Source of the DNA: Duganella sp. BJB476
Lineage (GTDB): Bacteria; Pseudomonadota; Gammaproteobacteria; Burkholderiales; Burkholderiaceae_D
Direction: 5' to 3'
Length of the DNA stretch: 64,000 nucleotides
Assembly: GCF_003416895.1 (NCBI RefSeq)
Contig: NZ_QVIO01000008.1
Span: 248,001 to 312,000, forward strand
The notes beneath the pieces were generated by a model that searched no databases, was not told the origin of the DNA, and was given only the letters and a program-made list of their open reading frames with translations. This document shows positions 61,069 to 64,000 of the stretch, one piece after another. The position numbers and the translations under genes are program-made. Position 1 is the first letter of the stretch; every line of letters starts with the position of its first letter.

Positions 61069-63126
61069 ATGAGACTATCACTGCTGCTGTTGGGAACCGC
61101 CGTCGCGGCTTCCAACGCCCTGGCCGCGCCGCGCGGCTTCACCGTTGAAGACATGGTCAAGATGGAGCGCGTCGGCAGCCCGGTGCTGTCGCCGGACGCC
61201 ACCCGCGTCGTCTACACGGTGCGTTCCACCAATCTGGACAAGAACCGTGGCAACACCCAGTTGTGGATGCTGGACCTGCGCGCGCCCAAGGCTGCGCCGG
61301 TACGCCTGACCCAGGCCGACGCCAGCAGCAGCGATCCCGAATGGTCACCGGCCGGCGACGCGGTCTACTTCCTGTCGGCCCGTTCCGGCTCGCAGCAGGT
61401 GTGGCGCTTGCCGCTGGCCGGCGGCGAAGCGGCGCGCGTGACCGACCTGGCGCTGGACGTGGAAAACTTCCGCCTGTCGCCGCAGGGCGACCGCCTGGCG
61501 CTGAGCCTGGCCGTGTTCCGCGATTGCGCCGACCTGGCTTGTACCAAGACCCGCCTCGATGCGCAGGGCAAGGCCAAGGCCAGCGGCAAGGTTTACGACA
61601 AGCTGTTCGTGCGCCACTGGGATACCTGGGCCGACGGCCGCACCAACGTGCTGTACGCGGCGCCGATCGACGCCAGCGGCAAGGTCAGCGCGCAGCCGGT
61701 CAGCCTGTCCGGCATGCTCGACGGCGACGTGCCGTCCAAGCCGTTCGGCGACCACGACGAATACCATTTCAGCCCGGACGGCAAGACCGTGGTCTTCTCG
61801 GCCCGCATCGCCGGCAAGACCGAAGCCTGGTCGACCAACTTCGACGTCTACACCGTGGCGGCCGAAGGCGGCGCGGTCAAGAACCTGACCGCCGACAACC
61901 AGGCCTGGGACACCAAGGCGATCTACTCGCCGGACGGCAAGACGCTGGCCTACCTGGCCATGGACAAGCCGACCTTTGAAGCCGACCGCTTCCACCTGGT
62001 GCTGATCGACGTCGCCAGCGGCAAGAAGCGCACCGTCGCCGACAACTGGGACCGCTCGATCGCCGACTACCGCTGGACCCCGGACAGCAAGACCCTGCTG
62101 GCCAGCGCCGACGATATCGGTCAGCACCGCCTGTTCTCCATCGACGCCGCCAGCGGCAAGGTGAGCGCGCTGACCGGCAACGGTTATGTGAGCGGCTTCG
62201 ACGTCGCGCGCGACACCGTCGTCATGGCGCAGGCCAACCTGGCGTCCGGCGCGCAGCTGTTTAAGTTCAAGCTGGGTGGCTCGGCCGACAAGGCGCAGCA
62301 GCTGACCACGCTGAACGCGCAGGCGCTGGCCGACGTCAAGTTCGGCGAGTACGAGCAGTTCTCCTTCACCGGCGCCAACGGCGAGACCGTCTACGGCCAC
62401 GTGATGAAGCCATGGAACGCCCAGCCCGGCGTCAAATACCCGATCGCCTTCCTGGTGCACGGCGGCCCGCAGGGCAGTTTCGGCAACTCGTGGAGCTATC
62501 GCTGGAATCCGCAGGTGTACGCCGGCGCCGGCTACGCCACCGTGTTCATCGACTTCCACGGCTCGACCGGCTACGGCCAGAAGTTCACCGATTCGATCAG
62601 CGGCGACTGGGGCGGCAAGCCTCTGGAAGACTTGCAAAAAGGCCTGGCCGCAGCGGTGCAGAAATTCCCGTGGCTGGACCGCGAGCGCAGCTGCGCGCTG
62701 GGCGCGTCCTACGGCGGCTTCATGATGAACTGGATCGAAGGCAGCTGGTCCGACGGCTTCAGGTGCATCGTCAACCATGACGGCGTGTTCGACACGCGCG
62801 GCATGGCCTACGCCACCGAAGAGATCTGGTTCACCGAATGGGAAAACGGCGGCGCCTACTACGACGTGCCGGAACTGCACGAGAAGTTCAACCCGGCGCT
62901 GAAAGTGAAGAACTGGAAAACCCCGATGCTGGTGGTGCAGGGCGACCTGGACTTCCGCATTCCGACCACGCAGGGCCTGGGCACCTTCACCGCGCTGCAA
63001 CGCCGCGGCATCCCAAGCAAGCTGCTGATGTTCCCGGATGAAAACCACTGGGTGCTGAAGCCGGCCAACTCGCTGCTGTGGCACCACACGGTGATCGACT
63101 GGCTCGATACCTACCTCAAAAAATAA
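61069..63126 (+). CDS. Exported S9-family acylaminoacyl/dipeptidyl peptidase
   Basis: A 685-residue protein; ATG 61069 follows GGAG at 8 bases and starts signal peptide MRLSLLLLGTAVAASNALAA. A WD40-like propeller (SPDATRVVYTVRSTNLDKNR, SPDGKTLAYLAMDKPTFEAD) precedes the hydrolase domain with LVHGGPQGSFGNSWSYRWNP, Ser in LGASYGGFMMNW, Asp in QGDLDFRIP and His in DENHWVLKP. It should release dipeptides or acyl-amino acids from peptides. It precedes an M1 aminopeptidase with a hairpin between, suggesting shared peptide catabolism. It is distinct in sequence from the S9 enzyme at 54592. Confidence 0.92.
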   Translation: MRLSLLLLGTAVAASNALAAPRGFTVEDMVKMERVGSPVLSPDATRVVYTVRSTNLDKNRGNTQLWMLDLRAPKAAPVRLTQADASSSDPEWSPAGDAVYFLSARSGSQQVWRLPLAGGEAARVTDLALDVENFRLSPQGDRLALSLAVFRDCADLACTKTRLDAQGKAKASGKVYDKLFVRHWDTWADGRTNVLYAAPIDASGKVSAQPVSLSGMLDGDVPSKPFGDHDEYHFSPDGKTVVFSARIAGKTEAWSTNFDVYTVAAEGGAVKNLTADNQAWDTKAIYSPDGKTLAYLAMDKPTFEADRFHLVLIDVASGKKRTVADNWDRSIADYRWTPDSKTLLASADDIGQHRLFSIDAASGKVSALTGNGYVSGFDVARDTVVMAQANLASGAQLFKFKLGGSADKAQQLTTLNAQALADVKFGEYEQFSFTGANGETVYGHVMKPWNAQPGVKYPIAFLVHGGPQGSFGNSWSYRWNPQVYAGAGYATVFIDFHGSTGYGQKFTDSISGDWGGKPLEDLQKGLAAAVQKFPWLDRERSCALGASYGGFMMNWIEGSWSDGFRCIVNHDGVFDTRGMAYATEEIWFTEWENGGAYYDVPELHEKFNPALKVKNWKTPMLVVQGDLDFRIPTTQGLGTFTALQRRGIPSKLLMFPDENHWVLKPANSLLWHHTVIDWLDTYLKK

Positions 63127-63141
63127 AACCAGTTTAATCAC

Positions 63142-63170
63142 GCAACGCCCGCAGCCACTGCGGGCGTTGC
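63142..63170 (+). terminator. Strong hairpin between S9 peptidase and M1 aminopeptidase genes
   Basis: Perfect 13-base arms GCAACGCCCGCAG (63142-63154) and CTGCGGGCGTTGC (63158-63170) with a 3-base loop. No T-run follows, so it may be a partial terminator, an mRNA-stability element, or a factor-dependent stop. It lies 15 bases after the S9 stop and 18 before the M1 start. Confidence 0.6.
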
Positions 63171-63188
63171 CACATTCAAGGAACACCC

Positions 63189-64000
63189 ATGAAAAAATGC
63201 ATGATCGCGGCCGCCATCGCGCTGGTCTATGGCGCCGCGCAAGCCGCCGCTCCGGCCACCGCTGCCGCTACCGCCGCTCCACGCGCCGAGAACGCCTTCC
63301 TGTCGCAAGCCGATGCCGCCGCCCGTTCGGCGCGCGTGGCCAATGTCGACTACACGCTGGACTTCACGCTGACCGGCAAGGAAACCTTCTCCGGCACCAC
63401 CACGCTGGGCTTCGACCTGAGCGACGCCGGCCAGCCGCTGACCATCGACCTCGACAAGGCCACCATCCTCAGCCTGACCGTCAACGGCAAGGTCGTGGCG
63501 CCGCAATACAACCAGTGGTTCATCACCATCGCCCCGGCCGACCTGAAGGCCGGCCGCAACAGCGTCACCATCAGCTACACGCGCCTGCACAGCACCAACG
63601 GCGAGGGCTTGCACCGCATGGTCGACCCGGTCGACAACCGCGTCTACACCTACTCGCACTTCGAGCCGGCCGCCGCGCACCAGATGTTCCCGGTGTTCGA
63701 CCAGCCCGACCTGAAGGGCACGTATGAAATCACCGTCACCGCGCCGGCCGACTGGGTGGTGTCGTCGACCAAGCGCGAGACCGGCATCCAGGATATCGGC
63801 AACACCAAGCGCTGGACCTTCCCGCGCACCAAGAAGCTGAGCTCGTACAACTTCGCCATGCACGCCGGCCCGTACAAGGTGTGGGAAGACCACGGCGGCC
63901 CGTACCCGATGCGCCTGTTCGCGCGCCAGTCGGTGGCGTCGCAGGTGTCGCCGCAGGACTGGTTCAACTACACCCGGCGCGGCCTGAAGTTTTTTGACCA
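63189..64000 (+). CDS. M1-family aminopeptidase, N-terminal part (3' end outside the window)
   Basis: The first 270 residues of an exported M1-type metallo-aminopeptidase. AAGGA precedes ATG 63189, which begins signal peptide KKCMIAAAIALVYGAAQAAA. The N-terminal beta-sandwich has VANVDYTLDFTLTGKETFSG and YTYSHFEPAAAHQMFPVFDQ then PDLKGTYEITVTAPADW, which is the conserved M1 substrate-anchoring region (QxEPxxA-like, here HFEPAAA). The HEXXH zinc site lies beyond the window end. It would trim N-terminal residues from peptides, working with the S9 and M20 enzymes upstream. Confidence 0.9.
   Translation, partial: MKKCMIAAAIALVYGAAQAAAPATAAATAAPRAENAFLSQADAAARSARVANVDYTLDFTLTGKETFSGTTTLGFDLSDAGQPLTIDLDKATILSLTVNGKVVAPQYNQWFITIAPADLKAGRNSVTISYTRLHSTNGEGLHRMVDPVDNRVYTYSHFEPAAAHQMFPVFDQPDLKGTYEITVTAPADWVVSSTKRETGIQDIGNTKRWTFPRTKKLSSYNFAMHAGPYKVWEDHGGPYPMRLFARQSVASQVSPQDWFNYTRRGLKFFD

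Noticed and set aside
1..64000. CRISPR array, prophage or ribosomal RNA
   Set aside because: No regularly spaced direct repeats, no phage structural or integrase genes and no rRNA sequence were seen; only one tRNA is present.

Overview
The window is about 65% G+C, gene-dense and probably from the chromosome of an Oxalobacteraceae betaproteobacterium (Massilia/Duganella/Rugamonas type). The reasons are the PEP-CTERM proteins with the VPEVDAYAMLLAGLG-type tail, the TonB receptor plus flavin-halogenase locus, paired LytS/LytTR regulation, several c-di-GMP enzymes and many secreted peptidases and glucan hydrolases. The genus is an inference from gene content, not a measured identity.

Layout. 0-10.4 kb: end of an HTH regulator, a beta-propeller protein, a MazG-like pyrophosphohydrolase, two DUF2807 envelope proteins, a minus-strand run (GGDEF-EAL protein, chemoreceptor, alpha/beta hydrolase) and a CitA-type citrate symporter. 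10.4-26.9 kb: PsiF, a secreted lipoprotein pullulanase, an OpuAC-like protein without signal peptide, then the richest locus: flavin halogenase, cupin/JmjC protein, SapC, second halogenase and TonB receptor, all on the minus strand. A LacI regulator is divergent from them, with operator-like palindromes on both sides, and a second TonB receptor follows. 26.9-30.6 kb: DUF2058 and YidB proteins and a reactive-carbonyl module (NemR-like TetR, yqhD, DJ-1/PfpI protein) with repeated operators and a perfect 34-bp inverted repeat. 30.7-35.1 kb: two convergent PEP-CTERM proteins and a LytS pseudokinase, LytS kinase and LytTR regulator in overlapping frames.

35.2-49.6 kb: epoxide-hydrolase-like protein, class C serine hydrolase, AraC regulator with LysE exporter, a GH13 protein whose catalytic residues are largely replaced, a diguanylate cyclase, GST with divergent GlxA-type regulator, a soluble histidine kinase, an FAD oxidase fused to an NTF2-like domain, a small secreted cupin and a MYG1 protein. 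49.6-51.7 kb: a low-GC island with a broken HigA antitoxin, an unrecognised 431-residue protein and a possible IS remnant, next to tRNA-Phe. 51.8-64 kb: M20 peptidase, secreted GH13 amylase, S9 peptidase, MFS transporter, degenerate hemerythrin-like protein, SDR with TetR regulator, second S9 peptidase and the start of an M1 aminopeptidase.

Together the genes describe a heterotroph living on exported polymers. Pullulanase and amylase work outside the cytoplasm, TonB receptors import products under LacI-type control, and peptidases process peptides. The least expected items are the pseudo-histidine kinase paired with an active paralogue, the apparently inactive GH13 protein, the GACCGGTC operator shared by two TetR loci 30 kb apart, and the halogenase/SapC/cupin/TonB locus with its OpuAC-like neighbour.
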